This document shows, piece after piece, positions 7,723 to 15,929 of a stretch of 45,472 bases of DNA. A program made the position numbers and the translations under genes. The DNA is from a virus. Below the pieces are notes generated by a model, which saw nothing but the letters and a program-made list of their open reading frames with translations, ran no database searches and was not told the DNA's origin. Within the stretch, counting starts at the first letter, position 1; every line of letters begins with the position of its first letter. The stretch spans positions 1 through 45,472 of the IMG/VR virus record IMGVR_UViG_3300042934_001340; one strand, given 5' to 3'.

Positions 7723-9601
7723 GGTTAACCTCCTGTTTCATATCATTCATTAATTTGTCGATGCTTTTACAAATATCATCTGAATCGGTTATCTGCAATT
7801 CGGATTCTTTATACGGAACTCCATTCAGGTGAACACCCCATTCTTTATTATTTGAAAAAGCGGCAAGTTCACGAGCCTGCGAATGGCTATAATAGTTGTT
7901 ACCAAATCCATTTACCCAATCTGCTGGATAAGCAAGGACATTCTTCTTTACACCTTCAGTAAATGGAAGTATATCTTCCAATGGCTTTTTTGATTCTTGT
8001 TCTTTTTTATCGGCTGAATCAAGAACATCACTTGGAATTAAGATCTCCGTTTCGTGTAAATTAAATATTATGAGTGATGTATTTTCATTTTTTTTAAGAA
8101 CTCCTATTACGCGGTATTTGCAGGTTGGATTCCATCCGAATATATCATATAAAGTGGATAAATAGGCAGTACCACTGACAAGGCGAGGCTTAATCCGACC
8201 ATTTTGAGGACTGGCCCATTGTACGGAATTTCTGTTTTCGTTTGTACAAGGACGTACAGCAAATAGGAGTTTGGTTGGATGCACCAGCATTTCAATACCG
8301 ACAATATCATTTAACTTACGAATAGCCTCTGTACTGAATTTGATTCCATTAATAGAAAATGTCATACTGATTCGATCAGCGGTATCGAAAAACTGTGCTC
8401 GTGCTATTTCAAAACCACGAAGATCAAAATCTCCAGATTGAGCTGTTATACAGGAGGATGATATTGAGTTGACATCTTCAGTAACACTTTCTGATGCTGC
8501 TTTATAATCTTTTGATTTGAATCCTGCCCATCTTGGATGGATAGGAACAAATCCTTTTAAAACACCGTCGGTAATGACATGAAGTTCCGGAAGGAGTCCT
8601 TTATTTCCGTATTTTGCGTTGCTAATTAGGTGTTGAACAGCAATGAAATCGTCTCTTGAGATAATTGGCTCATGATGATTACGCTGACGATACTGGTTTC
8701 TGTCCTGTTTGTTCTTCTTTGATTTATGGTCAAGGTAACTTGGGGTCCAGGTTTTCCGAGCAAGAACATCTCCACAGTGCCTTTCATTCTGAAGAATTTG
8801 CAAAATAGAATTTACCGACCAGGTTGTATTATCCTTTTTAGTACGACATCCAAGGTTGGTAAGCGTGTCGGCAATCTGCTGGCAAGTGTAGCCGTATAGG
8901 TACATAAAAAATGTCAATCGTACAATTTTAGCTTCCTCCTCATTTATGATAAGATTACCATCATTATCCTGGTCATAGCCAAGAAGTGGCGGTGTGAGAA
9001 AAATACCTCTTCTGAAACGCATTTCGATTGAAGCATTCATAATTTCACTTTTATTATGGCTTTCTTCCTGGGCTAATGTAGAAATGAAGGATAAACTCAT
9101 TTCGCTCGTACTGTTCAAGGTGTAAATATTCTCGGTTTCAAAAAATACTCCCACCGGTGGTTGCAAAGCAGCGAGCTGCCTAACATATCCGATACAGTCA
9201 ACAACATTTCGGGCAAAACGTGAAACGCTCTTTGTAACAATTAAGTCTATCTTCCCTGCCTTACAGTCAGTAATCATTTTTACAAATGCATCCCTGTGCT
9301 GGAGAGAGGTGCCGGAAATGCCTTCATCGGCATATATTTCAATGAGTTTCCAGTCTGGACGGCGGCTGACAACATCATGATAATGGTATTTCTGTAATTC
9401 ATATGACGATGTTTGTCTTGGATCATCGGTTGATACTCTGGCATAGACAGCTACACGCTTTTCCCTTTGATTATCATAAAAATCTTCTTGTGGCAAAGCG
9501 GGAATAATATCTAGTTCATCTGAATTTATGCCTTTATATCGTTCTCGGATTTTTGATTTTTGTATAGCAATGCTTTCTTGCTTTATCTCATTTTCAGTCA
9601 T
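7697..9601 (-). CDS. large serine recombinase with an extra C-terminal domain
   Basis: 634 residues. Residues about 48-200 form the serine resolvase/invertase catalytic domain: AVYARVSTDD with R55 and nucleophile S57, DEGISGTS, and SVSRFARN with the later catalytic arginines. Residues about 200-340 match the Recombinase (DNA-binding) domain typical of large serine integrases, with the zinc-ribbon region apparently missing or altered. Residues about 392-575 are an additional domain shared with the next two proteins. Such enzymes integrate, excise or invert DNA between short attachment sites. Translation starts at ATG 9601 after GGGAAGG. A promoter and an inverted repeat lie upstream. It could be the integrase of the neighbouring prophage or the motor of a separate element; no attachment-site pair was identified. 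Confidence 0.9.
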   Translation of the reverse strand: MTENEIKQESIAIQKSKIRERYKGINSDELDIIPALPQEDFYDNQREKRVAVYARVSTDDPRQTSSYELQKYHYHDVVSRRPDWKLIEIYADEGISGTSLQHRDAFVKMITDCKAGKIDLIVTKSVSRFARNVVDCIGYVRQLAALQPPVGVFFETENIYTLNSTSEMSLSFISTLAQEESHNKSEIMNASIEMRFRRGIFLTPPLLGYDQDNDGNLIINEEEAKIVRLTFFMYLYGYTCQQIADTLTNLGCRTKKDNTTWSVNSILQILQNERHCGDVLARKTWTPSYLDHKSKKNKQDRNQYRQRNHHEPIISRDDFIAVQHLISNAKYGNKGLLPELHVITDGVLKGFVPIHPRWAGFKSKDYKAASESVTEDVNSISSSCITAQSGDFDLRGFEIARAQFFDTADRISMTFSINGIKFSTEAIRKLNDIVGIEMLVHPTKLLFAVRPCTNENRNSVQWASPQNGRIKPRLVSGTAYLSTLYDIFGWNPTCKYRVIGVLKKNENTSLIIFNLHETEILIPSDVLDSADKKEQESKKPLEDILPFTEGVKKNVLAYPADWVNGFGNNYYSHSQARELAAFSNNKEWGVHLNGVPYKESELQITDSDDICKSIDKLMNDMKQEVNHERNNHVE

Positions 9602-9649
9602 AAGTAACCTTCCCTTGTTTAAGCAGTATGGCTCTATTATATTTTTTTC

Positions 9650-9678
9650 ATAAGAATTGAAAATAGACCATGAGTCAA
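9650..9678 (-). promoter_or_regulatory. promoter of the recombinase operon
   Basis: On the minus strand TTGACT (9678-9673) and TCTTAT (9655-9650) are separated by exactly 17 bases and lie about 50 bases before the recombinase ATG. The -35 is near consensus and the -10 matches four of six. Confidence 0.5.
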
Positions 9679-9700
9679 GTGTTTAACCTGTGGTCTATTT
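9661..9700. promoter_or_regulatory. inverted repeat, likely operator
   Basis: AAATAGACCA (9661-9670) and TGGTCTATTT (9691-9700) are a perfect 10-bp inverted pair with a 20-base spacer. One arm lies within the recombinase promoter spacer and the other just upstream of the -35 box. This is a suitable position for repression by the XRE protein encoded next door (9741-10109). A terminator hairpin for that gene is the alternative reading, but no T-run follows. Confidence 0.5.
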
Positions 9701-9740
9701 CCAAGTGCATATAAATCTGATAATAAGAAGTTTGCTATCG

Positions 9741-10109
9741 TTAATAATTGTCCTTTTTTTCAGTCAGTATCCAGCCGTTATTTCGCAATATGGATTTTGC
9801 GGCGCTGATATGTTCAAATATAAAACGTTTTTCTGATCCGGAACAGTCAGACATCAATAAATCTATGTCAGTTTGGTATTCAGTAGGATTATGAAGTTGA
9901 TTTCCATTTAGTAATTCATCAACGGTAACTCCAAGTACGTTAGAGATTCGAACCAAGGATTCTAGGCTTGCATGTTTTTTTGCATTTTCAATACAACAAA
10001 TATAGGAAACAGACATATCCGTTATCTCAGCAAGTTCAGCCTGTGTAAGATGCTGCTGGATGCGGGTTTCCTTTATACGCTTGCCGATAGTTTTATAGTT
10101 TACGTGCAT
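9741..10109 (-). CDS. XRE-family transcriptional regulator
   Basis: 122 residues. Residues about 7-62 are a Cro/CI-type helix-turn-helix: IGKRIKETRIQQHLTQAELAE, then MSVSYICCIENAKKHASLES as the recognition helix region, ending in LGVTVDELL. The C-terminal 50 residues are helical and could mediate dimerisation. GGAGAT precedes the ATG at 10109. It is transcribed toward the recombinase operon, from which it is separated by about 140 bases holding a promoter and an inverted repeat, so control of recombinase expression is the likeliest role. No peptidase domain is present. Confidence 0.85.
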   Translation of the reverse strand: MHVNYKTIGKRIKETRIQQHLTQAELAEITDMSVSYICCIENAKKHASLESLVRISNVLGVTVDELLNGNQLHNPTEYQTDIDLLMSDCSGSEKRFIFEHISAAKSILRNNGWILTEKKDNY

Positions 10110-10490
10110 TTTAATATCTCCAATCCATAAACAGGTGATGAGAAAGCCACAATAAGCTGCATTATCATTTGTATTATAGGATTTAAAAGAATGGGTATAT
10201 ACTTTTTTATATCTTGTATTAGCAAGCTAGGGATGTGGAGATAGGATTGTTATGGAAAACAGGTTGAGTTGATAAGAAACAATATGTTTTGGGAGAGGTT
10301 TATTTACAAGTCGTATACAATTGTATGAACATAAAAACATGACAAAAAGGGTGAAAATTTGCCTTTAAGGGTGGAAATAAGGACCTTCTTATGGTATGAT
10401 ATACAATAATGAACTATATAATTATTCAGCTAATTATTAAGCAATAATTATTCAGCTAATTATTCACCTTTTGTTTCGGAGGATTTATTG
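10110..10490. other. A+T-rich intergenic region between divergent regulators
   Basis: About 380 bases without a gene, between the leftward XRE gene and the rightward small XRE gene. It contains the 12-bp palindrome ATACAATTGTAT (10315-10326) and a 21-bp direct repeat near its right end. Promoters for both flanking genes should lie here, but I could not pick out convincing -35/-10 pairs. Confidence 0.6.
10418..10464 (+). repeat. two-copy 21-bp tandem direct repeat, likely operator
   Basis: A 21-base unit occurs identically at 10418-10438 and 10444-10464, with a 26-base period. Each copy holds an AATTA/TAATT inverted half-site pair around TTCAGC. The pair ends 26 bases before the start of the small XRE protein. 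Its position and two-site arrangement resemble C-boxes of controller proteins in restriction-modification systems. Confidence 0.6.
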
Positions 10491-10694
10491 ATGGCTATTA
10501 GTTATAAGAAGCTTTGGCATATTCTTCTGGATCGAGACTTACATAAAAAAGATCTGGTAAGCATGGCCGGAATAAGCGAATATACGGTAAAAAAACTTTC
10601 AAGGAACGAAAATGTGTCAACAGAAGTTCTGGGAAAGATTAGTAAGACGTTAGAATGCACAATTGATGATATTGTTGAATTCACAAAGGATTAA
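10491..10694 (+). CDS. small XRE helix-turn-helix protein, likely RM controller
   Basis: 67 residues, almost entirely one Cro/CI-like DNA-binding domain: ISYKKLWHILLDRDLHKKDL, SMAGISEYTVKKLSRNENVS as the helix-turn-helix, and CTIDDIVEF at the end. The start at ATG 10491 has GGAGG (10478-10482) eight bases upstream; the TTG directly before it is spaced too closely. It precedes two methyltransferase genes and follows a tandem repeat, so it is probably the controller of the restriction-modification operon. Autoregulation through the repeat is inferred. It could also be a phage-type Cro homologue. Confidence 0.8.
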   Translation: MAISYKKLWHILLDRDLHKKDLVSMAGISEYTVKKLSRNENVSTEVLGKISKTLECTIDDIVEFTKD

Positions 10695-10761
10695 ATCCGT
10701 AATAATGGACGTAGTTATTTGTAAAATAATGTGAAATACAGAGCTGGAAAGAGGATAACAA

Positions 10762-11871
10762 ATGGAACCATTTACTTGTGTGGATTTATTTTCAGGAGCG
10801 GGCGGGTTATCCAAAGGCTTCCTGGATGCCGGATATAATGTGATATTAGGTGTTGACCATGATGATGCTGCACTTAAGACTTTTAGTATGAATCATGGCG
10901 GCGCAGTTGCCATGAATTTGGATTTATTTGATCATAGCAATATTGATAAGGTTATCGAGTTTCTCGATGAACGAAAAATAAAATTGGATGTATTAATAGG
11001 CGGCCCTCCATGTCAAGGATTTTCATATGCCGGGGCTATGGATATAAATGATAGGAGAAATTTTTTATATCTTGCAATGGTAAAACTTACTGAACGCATA
11101 AAACCACAAGCCATTTTGCTTGAGAATGTCTTGGGAATGATAGAGGCAAGAGGAGGAGAAGGGGCAAAAAGAATTATTACGGATTTTGAAAAAATTGGAT
11201 ATAAAATGATACCAAAACTTTTATTTGCCCCAGATTATGGAATTCCTCAAATTCGTAAAAGAGTTTTCTTTGTCGGATTAAAAAATTTTGATGGAACATT
11301 TGAATTTCCCCCCGCCATTATGTGTCCTGAAAAATATGTGACCTGTGAAGATGCAATAAGCGATTTACCAACGTTACAAACAGAAAAAGGGGAAATCCTG
11401 CGTGGTGAAGCAATTCAAGATTACCGAGTCGCACCTTCAACAGACTATCAAAAATTGATGAGAAGACACTCGGATAAAGTTTACAACCATGTGGGCAGCA
11501 TACCGATTGAAAAAACAAAAAAGATGATTGCTTTAGTCCCTGAAGGGAAAAATTACCTTGCTCTTCCAGAAGAATACAGGGGAATGTATAAATATCATGA
11601 GGCATTAACACGGTATCATAGCAAGAAGCCTTCGCTTACAATAAATACGGGACACAGATCGCACTTTCACTATAAATATAACCGTATTCCGACTGTGAGA
11701 GAAAGCGCTCGATTGCAGAGCTTTCCAGATGATTTTATTTTTTATGGAAACCAATCACAACAGTATAAACAGGTTGGAAATGCTGTACCACCATTGCTAG
11801 GACAAGCTGTTGCTGAGGCATTAAAATCATACTTAAAACAAAGTAAAGAGGTTTATGAGCGTGAAATATAA
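10762..11871 (+). CDS. DNA cytosine-C5 methyltransferase 1 of the RM system
   Basis: 369 residues. The C5-methyltransferase motifs are in order: motif I DLFSGAGG (8-15), motif IV GGPPCQGFS with catalytic C84, motif VI ENV (121-123), motif VIII IRKRVFFVGL, and C-terminal motifs IX-X with SARLQSFPDDF and GNAVPPLLG. It transfers methyl from S-adenosylmethionine to carbon 5 of cytosine within a recognition site I cannot predict. It starts at ATG 10762 after AGAGGAT. It overlaps the next methyltransferase gene by 17 bases. With that second, different enzyme it probably methylates the two strands of an asymmetric site, as in LlaJI. Confidence 0.92.
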   Translation: MEPFTCVDLFSGAGGLSKGFLDAGYNVILGVDHDDAALKTFSMNHGGAVAMNLDLFDHSNIDKVIEFLDERKIKLDVLIGGPPCQGFSYAGAMDINDRRNFLYLAMVKLTERIKPQAILLENVLGMIEARGGEGAKRIITDFEKIGYKMIPKLLFAPDYGIPQIRKRVFFVGLKNFDGTFEFPPAIMCPEKYVTCEDAISDLPTLQTEKGEILRGEAIQDYRVAPSTDYQKLMRRHSDKVYNHVGSIPIEKTKKMIALVPEGKNYLALPEEYRGMYKYHEALTRYHSKKPSLTINTGHRSHFHYKYNRIPTVRESARLQSFPDDFIFYGNQSQQYKQVGNAVPPLLGQAVAEALKSYLKQSKEVYEREI

Positions 11872-13138
11872 AATGATTGATTTATTTGCTGGATGTGGTG
11901 GATTAGAAGATGGATTTCTTCAGAGTGGAAAATACGAGGATATTGCAGCAGTTGAATGGTTACAACCGCAAATTAATACATTAGTTAATCGATTAGAAAA
12001 AAAATGGCATATTGCGGATGCAAAAGAGCGAGTGATGTGTTTTGATATTCAGAGAGAGGAAGAATTGTTTTTAGGATGGAATATTGAGTCAGCTGCGCCG
12101 AAATCCGAAATTCTTCCAAGTGGGAAAAAGAGCCGTTACAAAACAGGCCCTTATGGAAATGGAAAAGGGTTGGACTATTATGTAAATAAAGCAAATGGAA
12201 TTGATATTATAATTGGTGGCCCTCCGTGCCAAGCATATTCTGTTGCTGGTCGTGTTAAAGATGGAAATGGTATGAAAGATGATTATAGAAATTATCTTTT
12301 TGAACATTATCTGAGTGTTGTAAACCGCTACAAACCAAAGGCTTTTATTTTTGAGAATGTTCCTGGATTATTAAGTGCAATCCCGGATGGAACGCCAATT
12401 ATTGATTTGATAAGAAAGGGATTTGGCAGCATAGGTTATGAAATAGTTGATGACATCAAAAAGTATGCAAAAATAAATGCAAGCGATTATGGTGTTCCAC
12501 AGCACAGAGAACGATTGATTATTCTCGGTCTTAGAAAAGATAATACAAAAAATTCACGAGAACTTTTGCATGATTTCTATTCTAAGATCTTGCCAAAATA
12601 CAAAGTCAAGCATAAAAAGACTGTGGGTGAAGCTATTGGAGATTTACCAGCTGCTTATCCATTGATTGATAAGCCATCGCCATCTGGTAGAATATCTTAC
12701 TCAAAGCCGGACTGTAAAACTACCTGGCATATTGCCAGGCGCCACAGCATACGAGATATTGAAATATACAGATTGCTTGCTGCTGATATTGAATCAGGAT
12801 GCAATGAATATACAAACAGCAAAGCATTAAGCGATTTGTATGAGGAACGTGTTGGAGCAAAATCGCCAATACATCGATATCATGTACTACGCAAGGATGA
12901 ACCGAGTACAACAATTATTTCACATTTAGACCGCGATGGAAACAGATTTATACATTTTGACCCAAAACAGGGTCGATGCATCACTCCGAGAGAGGCTGCA
13001 AGAATTCAGTCATTTGATGATGATTTTGACTTTATAGGGAACCAATCAGATGTCTATATAATGATTGGAAATGCGGTTCCCCCTGTGTTAGCAAAATGTA
13101 TTGCAATGGCAGTTTCGGAGGTATTAGAAAAACTCTAA
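11855..13138 (+). CDS. DNA cytosine-C5 methyltransferase 2 of the RM system
   Basis: 427 residues. Motif I DLFAGCGG (9-16), motif IV GGPPCQAYS with catalytic C125, motif VI FENVPGLL, motif VIII GVPQHRERLIILGL, and C-terminal AARIQSFDDDF and GNAVPPVLA. The spacing between motifs I and IV is longer than in its neighbour and includes a basic K/R-rich stretch. The two enzymes are clearly not recent duplicates. It begins inside the end of the first methyltransferase gene and lies 12 bases before the McrB-like gene, so all are one transcription unit. Role: protective methylation of host DNA, second strand or second site. Confidence 0.92.
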   Translation: MSVKYKMIDLFAGCGGLEDGFLQSGKYEDIAAVEWLQPQINTLVNRLEKKWHIADAKERVMCFDIQREEELFLGWNIESAAPKSEILPSGKKSRYKTGPYGNGKGLDYYVNKANGIDIIIGGPPCQAYSVAGRVKDGNGMKDDYRNYLFEHYLSVVNRYKPKAFIFENVPGLLSAIPDGTPIIDLIRKGFGSIGYEIVDDIKKYAKINASDYGVPQHRERLIILGLRKDNTKNSRELLHDFYSKILPKYKVKHKKTVGEAIGDLPAAYPLIDKPSPSGRISYSKPDCKTTWHIARRHSIRDIEIYRLLAADIESGCNEYTNSKALSDLYEERVGAKSPIHRYHVLRKDEPSTTIISHLDRDGNRFIHFDPKQGRCITPREAARIQSFDDDFDFIGNQSDVYIMIGNAVPPVLAKCIAMAVSEVLEKL

Positions 13139-13150
13139 TGAGGTATTGTT

Positions 13151-15910
13151 ATGACACATACTACAGAAAATTTGATAAAAGAACTGTGCGATGTAATTGA
13201 CAGTAATAAATATCTGATTCTATCTGGCGGAACAGCTGTTGGAAAATCATATATTGCAAATGAAATAACGAATATATGTCAGCTACCACAATATCAATCT
13301 CAAGGATGTATAGCGTCTCCAGAGGTTGGTTACAAGATTGAAAAAGAAATTGTGCAAATATATCCTTCATATTCTTATGAGGATTTTGTAGCCGGTATGT
13401 CGCTTGATACAAATGTGGACGGATTTTCGTTCGAGTATCATGATAAGATTTTCCTGTCAATTTTAAAGAAAGCAAATAAAAGCTGGGAGAAAAAAGAAGG
13501 TAAAAAATACTTTCTTATTTTGGAAGATATAGGGCGTGGCTACATTTCTGGCATTTTAGGAGATGTTTTACCTCTGCTTGAACCTCATGGAAATGAAAAG
13601 TTTATTATTACATCCCAGAATGGAACGAAACTAAGTATCCCACCCAATATATATATTATCGCAACGCTATGTACTACCGTGGATAGTGTGGAGCAAATGA
13701 ACTATGGATTCTTCCGACACTTTTATCACCAAATTATCGAGAGCGATTATCATTACATGAGCGATGTTGCTACGGAAGCGTACGGTGATTATGATATTTC
13801 TTCCAATGCGATGTTTTACAGATCGAAAAGAGTAGTTTTAGAAAATCTTCGCTATAGAAACCAGATTTCTCAATTCGATCGTGAAAAATATGTTATTGGG
13901 CATGGAGTATTTCGCCATGATGGAATAACCCAAGTAATGAGACATCAAGTTATTCCAACACTTAGGCAGTATATTAAAGATGGAATTGTAGATAAATCTG
14001 CAAAAGCAGGTATTGATATATTAGAGCATTTAGCTAATGGGAAATATAGTAAAGACCTCGCACTAGCTGATAACCATAGCATATGTGAGTATAGAACCAA
14101 TGTTACACCTGATATTTTCTATGAAGAGAATCTTACACATAGACCGATTGTAAACTTGGTTGCTCGCATTAAAACGCAAGGATTAGTTTGTGATATAGAT
14201 ATTATTGACACGATTTTATTAAACCCTGGCATATTGGTAAGAAAAAGTAGCAAACTGGACGGTCGTGACAGAACTTTTTCAACACCAGGTTATTTATATG
14301 TCAAAAGAGTTGATAGAGATGAATATTCGTATGGAACAACTAAGAAGGCGGATGGTACACCTAAGAATCCGAGATATTTTTATTCTTCAAACAAGGCTGA
14401 TATTTTGAAGATAAACGGAGTCGAATATGTTTCCGCATCTGAAATGCAACCGAAGGAATATACACGTTGGAGTGAGGATTTGAACGATGACAACTATATT
14501 AATGAAAGAGCATCATCGTCTCCTAACTCTATCATGTTCCGTATTCTCCGAAGCTATTACAAGTGTATAAATCAAAATTATTCGGAATACCTATCTGATT
14601 TTCCTAATGACAATAACATTAGAATACTTAGAGAATTTGCTAAAGCTGAATATGAAGATTTTCTCCAATATGTTCGTCAAATTGGTTCAGGGTCAGATGA
14701 AGCAGATGTGAATCTGGAAAGAAATAGGCAATTCAGAGAAAAAATCAAAGGTCTGAAACTATTTTGGGCAGATATTGGTGCTACTATAACTTGGAATGGA
14801 CAGACAATAAAAGTGGAAGGAGTCTACAAAGTGAGTACAACGGAAAAATACAAAGAATATGCAGATGCAATGGAAAATCTTCATATCCATCAGATGATAA
14901 TGCAAGGACCTCCGGGAACATCGAAGACTTATTCATCTCGGGAGTTTTTGAAGTTTATTGGTGAAAAGGAAGAAAGTGCAGAATACCTTTCCGATGATGA
15001 ATTGGATTCTATGCAGATTACAAGTTATGCGGAAGGCATTCCGATTACTGCATGGGAAAAAATGAATCCAGGCAAAGTGCCGCAAATAGCTTGGGATATC
15101 ATTCAATTTCATCCTTCGTATGGATACGAAGATTTCGTGCGTGGCATAGAAGTATCAACGCTGAAAGGAGAAGATGGAAAATCTTCCGCTATTTCATATG
15201 ATACCGTGAATAAAACATTAGGAAAAATTGCGGAAATCGCCTGTCGTAAAGCGTACGAAAATACCAAATTCTTTTTAGTTATCGATGAAATCAATCGTGC
15301 TAATTTAGCGACAGTTTTTGGTGAATTGATTTATGGCCTGGAATATAGAGGGAAGAGCGTAGCAACACCATATACTGTCGATGGTTCAAACAAAGTAGTT
15401 CTTCCAGATAATTTATATATTCTAGGTACAATGAATACTGCGGATAAATCCATTGGGGGAATTGATTATGCAATTAGGCGAAGATTCCTCTTTTTCTCAT
15501 TACTACCTAATAAGGAAATTATTACGACTTACAATTTAAGTGAATTAACGGACGAGCCATCCAAGGAAGCTCAGAGGATAACAAATGAAAGCGCTGTCCG
15601 TTTGTTTGAGGTAGTGGAAAAACTGTTTGCTCCAGGAAATTTAAATGCAGAGTATTACAAAGACGATGTTCAAATAGGGCATACATATTTTCTTGTTACA
15701 TCTAAGGAGCAGCTTTACCTTCGATTTAAATATCAGATATTGCCGGTTTTAAGGGAATATTATAAGGACGGGATGTTCCAAATTGAGCAAACCGATTCTG
15801 AAAATGATGCTTTTGGTGGCTTACGGGCTTGTATTTCTGGTGAGATTAATATCAATAGCGAAGAGGAACGTGTAAAAGAAATATTCAACAAATTACTGGC
15901 AGATAATTAG
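13151..15910 (+). CDS. tandem AAA+ McrB-like restriction NTPase
   Basis: 919 residues with two AAA+ modules. The C-terminal one is a canonical McrB GTPase: Walker A GPPGTSKT (about 586-593), FHPSYGYEDFVRGIE, Walker B with DEINRANLATVFGEL (about 712-726), and the MNTADKSI signature followed by DYAIRRRF. The N-terminal one keeps Walker A GGTAVGKS (26-33) and a YPSYSYEDFVAGM motif. It has EDIGRG (125-130) where DEINRA is expected and ATLCTTVD where the MNTAD signature is expected, so its hydrolysis is doubtful. About 250 residues between them may recognise DNA. It should form a ring NTPase that drives translocation and activates the McrC-like nuclease encoded next. It is unusually long for McrB-type subunits. 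Confidence 0.88.
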   Translation: MTHTTENLIKELCDVIDSNKYLILSGGTAVGKSYIANEITNICQLPQYQSQGCIASPEVGYKIEKEIVQIYPSYSYEDFVAGMSLDTNVDGFSFEYHDKIFLSILKKANKSWEKKEGKKYFLILEDIGRGYISGILGDVLPLLEPHGNEKFIITSQNGTKLSIPPNIYIIATLCTTVDSVEQMNYGFFRHFYHQIIESDYHYMSDVATEAYGDYDISSNAMFYRSKRVVLENLRYRNQISQFDREKYVIGHGVFRHDGITQVMRHQVIPTLRQYIKDGIVDKSAKAGIDILEHLANGKYSKDLALADNHSICEYRTNVTPDIFYEENLTHRPIVNLVARIKTQGLVCDIDIIDTILLNPGILVRKSSKLDGRDRTFSTPGYLYVKRVDRDEYSYGTTKKADGTPKNPRYFYSSNKADILKINGVEYVSASEMQPKEYTRWSEDLNDDNYINERASSSPNSIMFRILRSYYKCINQNYSEYLSDFPNDNNIRILREFAKAEYEDFLQYVRQIGSGSDEADVNLERNRQFREKIKGLKLFWADIGATITWNGQTIKVEGVYKVSTTEKYKEYADAMENLHIHQMIMQGPPGTSKTYSSREFLKFIGEKEESAEYLSDDELDSMQITSYAEGIPITAWEKMNPGKVPQIAWDIIQFHPSYGYEDFVRGIEVSTLKGEDGKSSAISYDTVNKTLGKIAEIACRKAYENTKFFLVIDEINRANLATVFGELIYGLEYRGKSVATPYTVDGSNKVVLPDNLYILGTMNTADKSIGGIDYAIRRRFLFFSLLPNKEIITTYNLSELTDEPSKEAQRITNESAVRLFEVVEKLFAPGNLNAEYYKDDVQIGHTYFLVTSKEQLYLRFKYQILPVLREYYKDGMFQIEQTDSENDAFGGLRACISGEININSEEERVKEIFNKLLADN

Positions 15911-15929
15911 CCAAAGCGGAGATGAGTCT

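Noticed and set aside
9602-9740. attP of the serine recombinase
   Set aside because: The inverted repeat here overlaps a promoter, and no matching core was found elsewhere in the window.
10315-10326. 12-bp palindrome ATACAATTGTAT as a defined operator
   Set aside because: Single A+T-rich copy with no promoter recognised around it; chance occurrence cannot be excluded.
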